In this document: positions 34,314 through 42,379 of the stretch, piece by piece
Position numbering within the stretch: position 1 is the stretch's first letter
How the letters are laid out: every line of letters starts with the position of its first letter
Assembly (NCBI GenBank): GCA_028285005.1
Contig: JANQQP010000006.1
Location: forward strand, 1-64,000
DNA: 64,000 nt
Reading direction: 5' to 3'
From: Dehalococcoidia bacterium
GTDB lineage: Bacteria; Chloroflexota; Dehalococcoidia; Lucifugimonadales; Lucifugimonadaceae
Notes under the pieces: generated by a model
The model's input: the letters and a program-made list of their open reading frames with translations, nothing else
Databases searched by the model: none
What the model was told of the DNA's origin: nothing
Position numbers and translations under genes: made by a program

Positions 34314-35561
34314 ATGGCTGGAGACGATATGCAGATGCTAGAAGCCACGGTGGCCTGTGTGAACGCGGCTATTGCGGAACTCGGCATCAGGGACGACATG
34401 CGGGACGTGATCATCGAGCCATGGCGCGAACTAACGGCGGGGCTGCCGATTCGCATGGACGACGGCTCGGTGAAGGTGTTCCAGGGCTACAGGTCTCAGC
34501 ACAACGCAACACGCGGGCCATTCAAGGGCGGGATTCGATTTCATCCCGCTGCCGACCTTGCCCACACCAGGGCGCTGGCGATGCTGATGACGTTTAAGTC
34601 GGCCCTGGTGAACATCCCGTTTGGCGGAGCAAAGGGAGGAATCCAGGTCGATCCTCGGAAACTCTCAGAGCGGGAGTTGATCTCACTGACAAGGCGCTAC
34701 ACCCGCAGCATCAATCACATTCTTGGTGTGAGTCGGGACATTCCGGCTCCAGACCTTGGAACCAACTCCCAGACGATGGCCTGGATCATGGATGAGTACA
34801 GCGCAATCCACGGCTACACGCCAGGAATCGTGACTGGAAAGCCGGTGGAGCTTGGCGGCTCCGAGGGCCGAAACGAATCACCCGGCCGCGGCGCTGCGAT
34901 AGTCGGGAGGCTGGCGGCCAGAGACCTCGGCATCGGTGACAGTCCGACCGTAGTCGTCCAGGGCTACGGGCAAGTCGGCTCGTCTGCCGCGCGCAAGTTC
35001 GTTGAAGACGGTGCGAAGGTGGTGGCGGTGAGCGACATTAGCGGCGGACTGTACAACAAGAACGGACTCGACATCGCAACGCTCGATGCTTTCCTGGCCG
35101 ACGGTGGAGCCATGGCCGATTTTCACGACGGAGAGCGGGTCACCAATGAGGAATTGCTGGAACTGGAAGCAGATGTCCTGGTTCCGGCGGCGATCGAGGG
35201 CGTGATCACAAGTGAGAACGCAGGCGACATCAAGGCGAAACTGGTAGTTGAGGGAGCGAACCAGCCGACGACTCCTGGAGCGGACGAGATCCTTGCGGAC
35301 CGGGGCATCAAGGTGCTGCCGGACATCCTCGCGAACGCTGGCGGCGTCGTGGTGTCCTACTTCGAGTGGGCGCAGAACATCCAGCAGTTCAGGTGGGGGC
35401 TCGAGCGGGTGAACAATGAGCTGGAGCAGACGATGACCGCCGGGTACAACGCCGTGCATGAGCATTCACAGTCCCACGGTGTCACGTACCGTTCATCTGC
35501 GTACAGCATCGCTGTCGAGAGGCTTATGCGGGCGATTGAGCTACGTGGCTTCCTGAAGTAG
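34314..35561 (+). CDS. gdhA: Glutamate dehydrogenase (Glu/Leu/Phe/Val family)
   Basis: A 415-residue hexameric-type dehydrogenase interconverting glutamate and 2-oxoglutarate plus ammonia. The substrate domain has GPFKGGIRFHP (about 69-79), NIPFGGAKGG with catalytic Lys107, and the APDLGTN Asp (about 149). The Rossmann domain has VQGYGQVGSS, followed by ANAGGVVVSYFEW. GAGGTGG upstream supports the ATG. Cofactor preference is not obvious. It stands alone, diverging from rplU and converging with the glycosyltransferase at 35579. The gene symbol is by family; a leucine dehydrogenase is less likely given the length. Confidence 0.93.
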   Translation: MAGDDMQMLEATVACVNAAIAELGIRDDMRDVIIEPWRELTAGLPIRMDDGSVKVFQGYRSQHNATRGPFKGGIRFHPAADLAHTRALAMLMTFKSALVNIPFGGAKGGIQVDPRKLSERELISLTRRYTRSINHILGVSRDIPAPDLGTNSQTMAWIMDEYSAIHGYTPGIVTGKPVELGGSEGRNESPGRGAAIVGRLAARDLGIGDSPTVVVQGYGQVGSSAARKFVEDGAKVVAVSDISGGLYNKNGLDIATLDAFLADGGAMADFHDGERVTNEELLELEADVLVPAAIEGVITSENAGDIKAKLVVEGANQPTTPGADEILADRGIKVLPDILANAGGVVVSYFEWAQNIQQFRWGLERVNNELEQTMTAGYNAVHEHSQSHGVTYRSSAYSIAVERLMRAIELRGFLK

Positions 35562-35578
35562 ACGCAACGTCGTAAGCA

Positions 35579-36964
35579 CTACACAGGAACAATGAAGCCT
35601 GACTTTCTTGCGCGTTCCAGCTCAGCGGTCTCCTCGGGGTTGGTGGACGAATTCTGGGCGACCGAGCCGTCGCCAGATCGCAGCAAGCGAGCAAGCTGCG
35701 GAACCTCTTCGAATCTAGCGAGATAGTCATGGTAGATGCCGCGTTCGGAAACGTAGCACCACGGCGCCAGCTTCCAACCCAAAGGCCCGGCCGGTGATTC
35801 CGGCTGTCGGTGGTCACTGCGGTTCGGGAGCGGACCGGTGATCGCTTCCACGTAGTTCGCACGCATCATCCCGAGATCAAATCGGTCAGCAACGGCCGAG
35901 GCATTCGCTGCTGAGTCACCGGCATAGCGAACAAGCTGCACTACTGCCTCGACCGCGGCACGGATGTCACCGTAATCGTGGTGCAGAATCCCATCGATGC
36001 CTTCCTGCTCTCGGAATGCACCAACTCTTGAACAGACGGCTGGTGTTCCGGCCACCACCGATTCCAGCGGGACCAACCCAAACGCCTCCACAAAGCTGCC
36101 CGGGCACAGAGTCACGTCACCGGCGGCCAGGTAACCAGGCATCCGCTTGAGCGGCATCCACTGGTGCAACTCCAGCAACGACTCAGCTCTCGCCTCCCTC
36201 GCGAATTCTGAGATCGATGCGGCTTCAAGATTGGCATCGTCAGCGGAGTCTGCGCCCGCCAGGCCGGGAACGAGTAGTCGGACGTTTCGGTCAGGCAGTT
36301 CAGCCTGCACTCCGGCAGCGATGGCGATCGACTCCTCAATGCCTTTTTCGCGGTGCAGGCGGTGTGGGTGCAGCAGTATGAGATCGCTGTCTCCACGCGG
36401 GCCCACGCCTGACGGCAACGCTGGTTCGACCGGCCACGGCTGCGCCGCGATGCCGTTAGAAACTACCCGAAGTTCACCTACGTTTGAGACCGATCCAGCA
36501 GAGGCAGCGATGCAATCTCGCATGTATACAGATGGCACGATCGTTCGGTCCGCCGGCAACGTGAACGCGGAAAGCAGAGCCTCTTCGTAAACGAAGTCAT
36601 GCAGTGACCGGACGATCGGCAAATCGCCTAGAGCACCGCGCATGTAGATGGCGTCAGCATGAAGATATACGCGGTCGGCCCATTCAGCGGCATCGCGAAT
36701 CGACTCCCAGACCGATGCCAGCCGGTGCGGAGCCGTCTGATACGGGACAGGGAATGAGCCACGCAACTCAAGACTTGGTTCCACCGCAGCACCGTGCGAG
36801 GTGCGGAAGCTGTCGACTCCATCTTCAATGGGGCTCAGCGCCCGCACTTCGTGGCCACTCTCCGCCAGGGCGTCCAGCACTTCCATGAGAATGCGCTGCG
36901 AGCCGCCCATCACGTTGTCAGGGCGTAGAGGTGCGACGGACAGAGCAAGGATCCGCATCGTCAC
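35579..36964 (-). CDS. Glycosyltransferase family 4-like
   Basis: A 461-residue GT-B enzyme. The N-terminal Rossmann domain begins MRILALSVAPLRPDNVMGGSQR with the Gly-rich acceptor loop. The C-terminal donor domain has ILLHPHRLHREKGIEE, then CPGSFVEAFGLVPLESVVAGTPAV, which holds the E-x7-E nucleotide-sugar motif. The last about 70 residues are an extra tail. It probably transfers a sugar to a surface glycan or lipid. The start is GTG 36964 or ATG 36958, just six bases after the flavin reductase stop, so the two are an operon. Confidence 0.87.
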   Translation of the reverse strand: MTMRILALSVAPLRPDNVMGGSQRILMEVLDALAESGHEVRALSPIEDGVDSFRTSHGAAVEPSLELRGSFPVPYQTAPHRLASVWESIRDAAEWADRVYLHADAIYMRGALGDLPIVRSLHDFVYEEALLSAFTLPADRTIVPSVYMRDCIAASAGSVSNVGELRVVSNGIAAQPWPVEPALPSGVGPRGDSDLILLHPHRLHREKGIEESIAIAAGVQAELPDRNVRLLVPGLAGADSADDANLEAASISEFAREARAESLLELHQWMPLKRMPGYLAAGDVTLCPGSFVEAFGLVPLESVVAGTPAVCSRVGAFREQEGIDGILHHDYGDIRAAVEAVVQLVRYAGDSAANASAVADRFDLGMMRANYVEAITGPLPNRSDHRQPESPAGPLGWKLAPWCYVSERGIYHDYLARFEEVPQLARLLRSGDGSVAQNSSTNPEETAELERARKSGFIVPV

Positions 36965-36970
36965 AACAGC

Positions 36971-37462
36971 CTAATCAGCGGAGAAGTGGCCGAAGCGTCC
37001 CTGGAACCACATCATCGGCTTGCCTTCACCGATGCTGACGCATTCGACCTCGGCGACGAACAGTGTGTGGTCTCCTGCTTCGTGCTCGGACACCACTCGA
37101 CAGTCCATCGCAGCTAACGCCCCACCGATCACTCTCGATTCGCCTAACTCAACGAACGGTATCGCAGAGTCGGAACTCCGCTGCTCAGGCGGCTTCGTGT
37201 AGTGCTCTGCGATTGCCGTCTGCTCCTCATTCAAGATGCTGATCGCGAATCGCCGGTTGGCCTTAATCAGGGGGAATGAGTTGCGGTTGTGGCCGATGCA
37301 GGCGAGGGCCAGCGGAGGAGTGAGCGAAACCGAGACGACGCCGTTGGCGGTCATGCCATGGACTTTCCCGTCCGGCTCAGCGGTGGTCACCACCGTCACG
37401 CCAGTGCCGAAGTTCGACCAGGCCTGACGAAATCTCTCCGGTGTGACCGTTTCTGCGGTCAA
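36971..37462 (-). CDS. Flavin reductase-like FMN-binding protein
   Basis: A 163-residue split-barrel flavin reductase: FRQAWSNFGTGVTVVTT, GMTANGVVSVSLTPPLALACI and RRFAISILNEEQ are the family pattern for FMN and NADH binding. These proteins supply reduced flavin to two-component monooxygenases, none of which is adjacent. The start is TTG 37462 with GAGGAG seven bases upstream. It is upstream of the glycosyltransferase by six bases, an odd pairing. Confidence 0.9.
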   Translation of the reverse strand: MTAETVTPERFRQAWSNFGTGVTVVTTAEPDGKVHGMTANGVVSVSLTPPLALACIGHNRNSFPLIKANRRFAISILNEEQTAIAEHYTKPPEQRSSDSAIPFVELGESRVIGGALAAMDCRVVSEHEAGDHTLFVAEVECVSIGEGKPMMWFQGRFGHFSAD

Positions 37463-37665
37463 GCCAAGCTCCTCGTGTCATTGTTCAAGTGCAATCGGCG
37501 TCAGTCGAGAGATTACACGAACATTTCCCGGGTGCGAGTGCTGCGGTCCGTTGCGTTCGTTCGCGCCGATAGCCAGCGACCTGCGTCGAATTAGATGGAA
37601 CCAGAGGCGGATGGCCGGTTTCTCACGATCAGGCCTGAGTGCTGGGTTCCCGAAAGAGGAGATGC

Positions 37666-38910
37666 ATGAGGTTCCGATGGCTACTACTCCTGTCGGTTCT
37701 GCTGATTGGAGCCATAGCCTGCTCGAGTTCGACCGATGGCGAGACTCCTCAGGCATCGCCGACAGCATCAGGCGATGTTGTCACCGGTGGTAGCGCTACT
37801 GCCAGGGTTGTTCTTCTTAGTCCAACGTCAACGCCTGCAAGCGAGTGGGGTTCGGTAGCGCCGATGCATGTCGGACGGACGTCGTACTCAGCGACACTGC
37901 TGAACGACGGGCGCGTCCTTGTTGTTGGCGGTCTGGGAGACGAAGGCGTTCTGCGCTCCACTGAAATCTACGATCCGGAGTCTGACACCTGGACTGTAGC
38001 GGCCGACACTATTCACCCCCGCCGGGATTCCGTGCTTGTGACGTTATCTGACGGCAGAGTCGTGGTCGCTGGTGGCGTGGACAGCGTCACCGTCTCAACG
38101 TCCGAGATTTTCGACCCTGAGAGCAATCAGTGGACTGAGCTTCCGCCGCTGAACGTTGGACGCGAATCGGCGATGTCGGTGGCACTTGACGACGGTCGCA
38201 TGCTGGTCTTCGGCGGAGAGAACACGGTGATTGGCGCAGCCGACGGCGGATTCATGCTGCGCAGTGCGGAGATTTACGACCCGAACCTCAACGAGTGGAA
38301 GTTGGTCGAACCGATTGCACAGGGGGAGATGACCTGGGAGGGCTGGACGAAGCTGACCGATGGCCGTGTGTTACTGGTTGGAGGTGACTTCGCTCGGCCG
38401 AACCGGTTCGTGCAGATGTTCAATCCGGCTGCCGACTCGTGGAGGCTGCTTGAGGAGCTGGAAACGCCGAATGGCGGGAGCGCCGTGACCCTGTTGCCAG
38501 ACGGCAACGTGCTGGTGTCCGGGGGCGGTTTGCGGTGCTGCCTCACGGAGTCTCACGTGCTCGACATCAACACAGAGGAGTGGAGCGTGGAATCCGAGAT
38601 GCTGGTTCAGCGCGGTGGCCATATCGGTCTCAACCTGCCGGATGGCCGGACGGTCCTACTCTTCGGGTTGAATCCTGACTTTCCGTTCGATGATCCGTAC
38701 AGGGGAGGCGAGATATTCGACCCCGCCAGTGGGCAACGTGAACTGCTTCCGGACTTTCCCGGAATCTTTGACGTCATCAACGCCACAGTGGTCCTCGATG
38801 ATGGCCGGGTGTTCCTCGCCGGTGGCCGATTCGCCCAGATCGAAGCCGACGGGACATTCACCGTTGACTATTCGGCCGATGCCTTCTTGCTGAGGCCGCC
38901 TGAGAAGTGA
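37666..38910 (+). CDS. Kelch-repeat lipoprotein
   Basis: A 414-residue lipoprotein. The signal peptide ends in IAC with Cys19 lipidated, and a Ser/Thr/Pro linker follows. About six Kelch repeats then share the pattern R..YSAT.L.DGRVLV.GG...... EIYDP..N.W, forming a beta-propeller outside the membrane. ATG 37666 follows GAAAGAGGAG at 37652-37661. Such proteins bind glycans or partners; galactose-oxidase-like copper ligands are not evident. It converges with the AttH-like lipoprotein gene. Confidence 0.88.
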   Translation: MRFRWLLLLSVLLIGAIACSSSTDGETPQASPTASGDVVTGGSATARVVLLSPTSTPASEWGSVAPMHVGRTSYSATLLNDGRVLVVGGLGDEGVLRSTEIYDPESDTWTVAADTIHPRRDSVLVTLSDGRVVVAGGVDSVTVSTSEIFDPESNQWTELPPLNVGRESAMSVALDDGRMLVFGGENTVIGAADGGFMLRSAEIYDPNLNEWKLVEPIAQGEMTWEGWTKLTDGRVLLVGGDFARPNRFVQMFNPAADSWRLLEELETPNGGSAVTLLPDGNVLVSGGGLRCCLTESHVLDINTEEWSVESEMLVQRGGHIGLNLPDGRTVLLFGLNPDFPFDDPYRGGEIFDPASGQRELLPDFPGIFDVINATVVLDDGRVFLAGGRFAQIEADGTFTVDYSADAFLLRPPEK

Positions 38911-38916
38911 GGAGTT

Positions 38917-40053
38917 TCAGCGAGACGCTCGCCAGGGAATCGGGTCTGGCGGTGCATAGCCTGTGAGCTCGACGTAGCCGGGCTGACTGATCCTCTCACC
39001 GCGATACGTCCCGATCTGCGTCACCTTCCCTTCCCAGTAGATCGCAGCATCAGGCACGCCTTCGGTTACTTCCTGGTCAGCGACAACCGGCGTGACCTCG
39101 ACATCGAGGCTGAGCCCCTCAATAATCACTCGCCATTTTGATGGGTATTCGCCACCTGTGGTGGGACTTAACCAGGTATCCAGCACTTCGATCTGAATGC
39201 CGTCCTCTTCGGTCAACGATCGAGTCCGTCCGGTTCCGTTGCTCCATGTGCCAAACACGGCATCGGTGGAACCGTCAGGGTTACGGGTCTCGGTGACCAT
39301 CAAAGTCTCGCCATTTCCGAGCTGCAGGCCCATCCACTGCCATCCGCCTGGTGCGCCCAACGCAAAGAAGTCACCCCACTGGTGATCGAACCAGCCAGTT
39401 CCCTCAACCGAGTATTCCTGGCCGCCCACAGTGACCGTGCCAGCAGCAGGCATATCCGGCCATGAGTAGTAGTAGCTCCAGCCGGTGGGAGCGGCGAACC
39501 AGCCGGTACCGGCGTGGAGGATCGGCATCCTTGTAGCGGGAAGGCCAAGGCGCAGGTCCAATCCTGTGCCGTCGTCCATCGTTGCTCGGATTTCGTGTGA
39601 GTCGTCATCGATTTCGAGCGTCCAATCGTTGATCTGGAGTCCGAAGATTTCTGCCGATGCGGTCTCTGCGTCTCCTGCAAACAGCCGTGTGTCGAGTCTG
39701 TGGTCACCAGCATCGACATCGGTGATGGTGAAGTGCGACGCGTATGCCGACTCTCCGTCGTCATCGATGGTCTGGAAGATCACGAAGTGGAACCCGAACT
39801 CTTTCTCGGCGTCCGATTCAGATCGTGTGCTCAGGTGGCCGTTGTAGTACCACCACTCCAGCCGGTCCTCGTGGCTCCGCTCATCCGCGGGTATCGATAT
39901 CGTTCGGGGTGCGGGGGTCGGTTCGGCAGGCGACGGAGTGGGAATGGGTCTTGCATCGAAGCTAGCGGTACAAGCGGCCAGTAGAACAGCTGCAAGCGCG
40001 GTCGCCAATCCAAAGAACCGGTGCCTTCGGCTGTAGAACTGACTAGCCGTCAT
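38917..40053 (-). CDS. AttH/CrtC-like lipocalin-fold lipoprotein
   Basis: A 378-residue lipoprotein: signal LAAVLLAAC with Cys28, then a Pro/Thr linker, then the double-lipocalin pattern EDRLEWWYYNGHL, FGFHFVIFQ, YSWPDMPAAG and GTGWFDHQWGDFF...WQWMGLQLGNG. It belongs to the AttH/carotenoid 1,2-hydratase-like (predicted secreted hydrolase) family. Relatives often accompany lipid or lipoprotein transporters. Its first 11 bases overlap the end of the MMPL gene (40043-40053), so the two are translationally coupled. It is probably a periplasmic or surface partner of that exporter. Confidence 0.88.
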   Translation of the reverse strand: MTASQFYSRRHRFFGLATALAAVLLAACTASFDARPIPTPSPAEPTPAPRTISIPADERSHEDRLEWWYYNGHLSTRSESDAEKEFGFHFVIFQTIDDDGESAYASHFTITDVDAGDHRLDTRLFAGDAETASAEIFGLQINDWTLEIDDDSHEIRATMDDGTGLDLRLGLPATRMPILHAGTGWFAAPTGWSYYYSWPDMPAAGTVTVGGQEYSVEGTGWFDHQWGDFFALGAPGGWQWMGLQLGNGETLMVTETRNPDGSTDAVFGTWSNGTGRTRSLTEEDGIQIEVLDTWLSPTTGGEYPSKWRVIIEGLSLDVEVTPVVADQEVTEGVPDAAIYWEGKVTQIGTYRGERISQPGYVELTGYAPPDPIPWRASR

Positions 40054-42256
40054 GGCGCACCTCAGGCAACAGACGGTCCAGCCAGCGGGGCAGATACCAG
40101 TTCCACTCGCCGAACAACCGCATCAACGCAGGGGCGACCAGAGCACGCACCAGTGTGACGTCGATGAAGATGGCGATGGCAAGACCAAGACCTATCGCCT
40201 TGACGACGACGACGTCCGCCAGGACGAAACTGGCGGCGACGACGATCAGAATGGCCGCTGCGCCAGTGATGATCAGTCCGCTCTTCTCCAGTCCTTCGAC
40301 CACCGCGCCCGCGTTGTCTCCCGACTTTCTGTACGCCTCCTGAACGCGTGACAGCAGGAATATCTCGTAGTCCATGCTGAGTCCGAAGATGATGGCAAAC
40401 AGCAGAATCGGCGTGGTCGCTTCGATCACACCCAGCGGCTCGAAATTGAGGAGACCTGAGAAGTTGCCGTCCTGGAAGACAAATACCAGCGCTCCGTAGG
40501 CGGCGAAGATGCTCAGGACATTCAGGATGACAGCCTTGAGCGGCAACAGCACGGACCTGAACAGGAGCATGAGCGAGACGTAAGTGATGACGAGCACGAC
40601 AGCGATGACCAGCGGGAAGCGGGAGTAGAGCGTATCGACAATGTCCACGAGGTCGGCTGTGCCACCGTCGACATGAATCTCTTGCCCTGGCGGAGGTTCG
40701 AACGCTCGGATGTAGTTGACCATTTCGGTAGCCTCGGGCGAGAACGGGTGCAGATCGCTCTCAACAACGAACAGAGCTGCGCCCGGACGGAGCGTGTCCC
40801 TCACGAGACCTGACACTGTGTTGTCTGCGATCGACTCGGGGCGTTCGTAAAGCAGCCTGTAGCGATCGACGTCCCAGTCGGCACCAAGGTTGACGATGCT
40901 GACCACATCGCCTGCATTCGGCACCGTCTCCAGTGCTCGGCCGAACGCGTATAGCGACGCGAGGTTCTGTTCTTCAAACGGGTCGCCTTCAAACAGAACC
41001 ACCACCGGGATGAACGTGCTGAGCGCGAAGTCGAAGTCCTCGCGCAGGATATCGAAGCCCTGTCTGGATTCGAGAGAGTCGGGCAGAATCGTGGCATCGA
41101 CCGTCCCGAGCCGCAGGTCCTTCGCCGGCCACACCAGTGCAATCAATACTGCGCTGGTAGGAATCAGCACTAGCAGCGGCCTCCGCATGACTGTTCGCGT
41201 GAGTGGGCGCCAGAAAGAACGTCCAGTCGTAGATCGTCTCGCCGGACCGATTCTGAACCGGTTGACGTTGTGTCCCATCACCCCGAGCACGGCCGGCAGC
41301 AGTGTCAGCGCAGCGGCAAGTGCGGCGACTATCACGATCACTGCGCCCATTCCAACCGACCGCAGCACCATAGTCTCGAACAGCAAAAGGCTGGTAAGGC
41401 CCACGAGGCTTGTCAGGGCGGAGAAGAAGATAGCGCGGCCTGCGAGTGTCTGCGCGGCGGCAATCGAGTCTTCGACGCTCGAGCCTTTCTTGAGTTCTTC
41501 CCTGAAACGGCTCGTGTAGAACAGCGAGTAGTCGATGCCAATTCCAATGCCGAGCAGTGTGACGATGTTGAGTGCGAAGACCGAGACGTCGACTTCACGC
41601 GAGATGAAGAAGACGACTGCGAGTGCAATGGCGACGCCTGCTCCTCCGACCGCAGCCGGAGTGATGGCTGCGATGAGCGTGCCGAAGACAATGAGTAGCG
41701 TCAGTGTGGCGAGCGGAAACGCGACTGTTTCGCCACGGCGTAAGTCGTTCTCACTAGCAAGGCTGAGATCCCTGTAGAGAGCCGGGCCGCCGCTCGTTCT
41801 CAGCGTGAGTGGAGATGTGTCGATGGATGAGAACGCGACATCAAGGAAGTCGACTGCGTCTTCGAGAGGTAGATCAAGACCGATGGTCACGTGGGCAATG
41901 TTGCCGTCGGCCGAAACGCGGCCGGGCTCGTCCGTGTGAGTCCGCACGCTCAGGACCTCTGGCATCTCGCGAAGGTCGGCCACTGAGCGGTTTACGGCGT
42001 CGATGAACTCCTCGTCGAATGCGTTGAGCTGCGGGTGCTCAAAGACCATCTCGACCGTGATGGTCGATATCTCGAGTCGCTCCCTGAGTACTGTGCGGGC
42101 GACAACAGATGGAAGTTCTTCGGTTGTGAAGCCACCGGGCTTGAGGTTGTTCGGTGCCTGCGGAGCGAATGGCAGCGCGAGGAGGACGATGACGACCCAG
42201 ATCGCGATGACGAGATATCTGCGTCGGTATATCTGACGGCCGAGGAGTTCAAGCAT
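40043..42256 (-). CDS. MMPL/RND-family exporter
   Basis: A 737-residue transporter of the MMPL family. There are two halves of about six helices: one helix at the N terminus (YLVIAIWVVIVLLALPF), an external domain, five helices around 185-330, a second helix near 365, a second external domain, then helices to the end. GIGIDYSLFYTSRF and FGLSMDYEIFLLSRV are the paired Asp-Tyr motifs of proton-coupled MMPL transporters. It probably exports a lipid or hydrophobic compound. It forms an overlapping pair with the AttH-like lipoprotein. Confidence 0.92.
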   Translation of the reverse strand: MLELLGRQIYRRRYLVIAIWVVIVLLALPFAPQAPNNLKPGGFTTEELPSVVARTVLRERLEISTITVEMVFEHPQLNAFDEEFIDAVNRSVADLREMPEVLSVRTHTDEPGRVSADGNIAHVTIGLDLPLEDAVDFLDVAFSSIDTSPLTLRTSGGPALYRDLSLASENDLRRGETVAFPLATLTLLIVFGTLIAAITPAAVGGAGVAIALAVVFFISREVDVSVFALNIVTLLGIGIGIDYSLFYTSRFREELKKGSSVEDSIAAAQTLAGRAIFFSALTSLVGLTSLLLFETMVLRSVGMGAVIVIVAALAAALTLLPAVLGVMGHNVNRFRIGPARRSTTGRSFWRPLTRTVMRRPLLVLIPTSAVLIALVWPAKDLRLGTVDATILPDSLESRQGFDILREDFDFALSTFIPVVVLFEGDPFEEQNLASLYAFGRALETVPNAGDVVSIVNLGADWDVDRYRLLYERPESIADNTVSGLVRDTLRPGAALFVVESDLHPFSPEATEMVNYIRAFEPPPGQEIHVDGGTADLVDIVDTLYSRFPLVIAVVLVITYVSLMLLFRSVLLPLKAVILNVLSIFAAYGALVFVFQDGNFSGLLNFEPLGVIEATTPILLFAIIFGLSMDYEIFLLSRVQEAYRKSGDNAGAVVEGLEKSGLIITGAAAILIVVAASFVLADVVVVKAIGLGLAIAIFIDVTLVRALVAPALMRLFGEWNWYLPRWLDRLLPEVRHDG

Positions 42257-42298
42257 CAGGAGCTGGCGCCGAAATTAGGGGACAGATCTGGCCAAATA

Positions 42299-42350
42299 AG
42301 AAGACCGGCCCACGAAAAGCATACGTCGATGCGGTGTGGGCCGGTCTTCT
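42299..42350 (-). terminator. Terminator downstream of gyrA
   Basis: A 15-bp perfect stem (42299-42313 with 42336-42350) encloses a 22-base loop, 30 bases after the gyrA stop. On the minus strand it is followed by a TTATTTGG tail. It separates gyrA from the MMPL gene and could act in both directions. Confidence 0.82.
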
Positions 42351-42379
42351 GTGTTGAGCAATGTGCCGGTCGGCCTGCG

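Noticed and set aside
40052..42236. Long frames opposite the MMPL gene
   Set aside because: These are mirror frames of a strongly conserved transporter.
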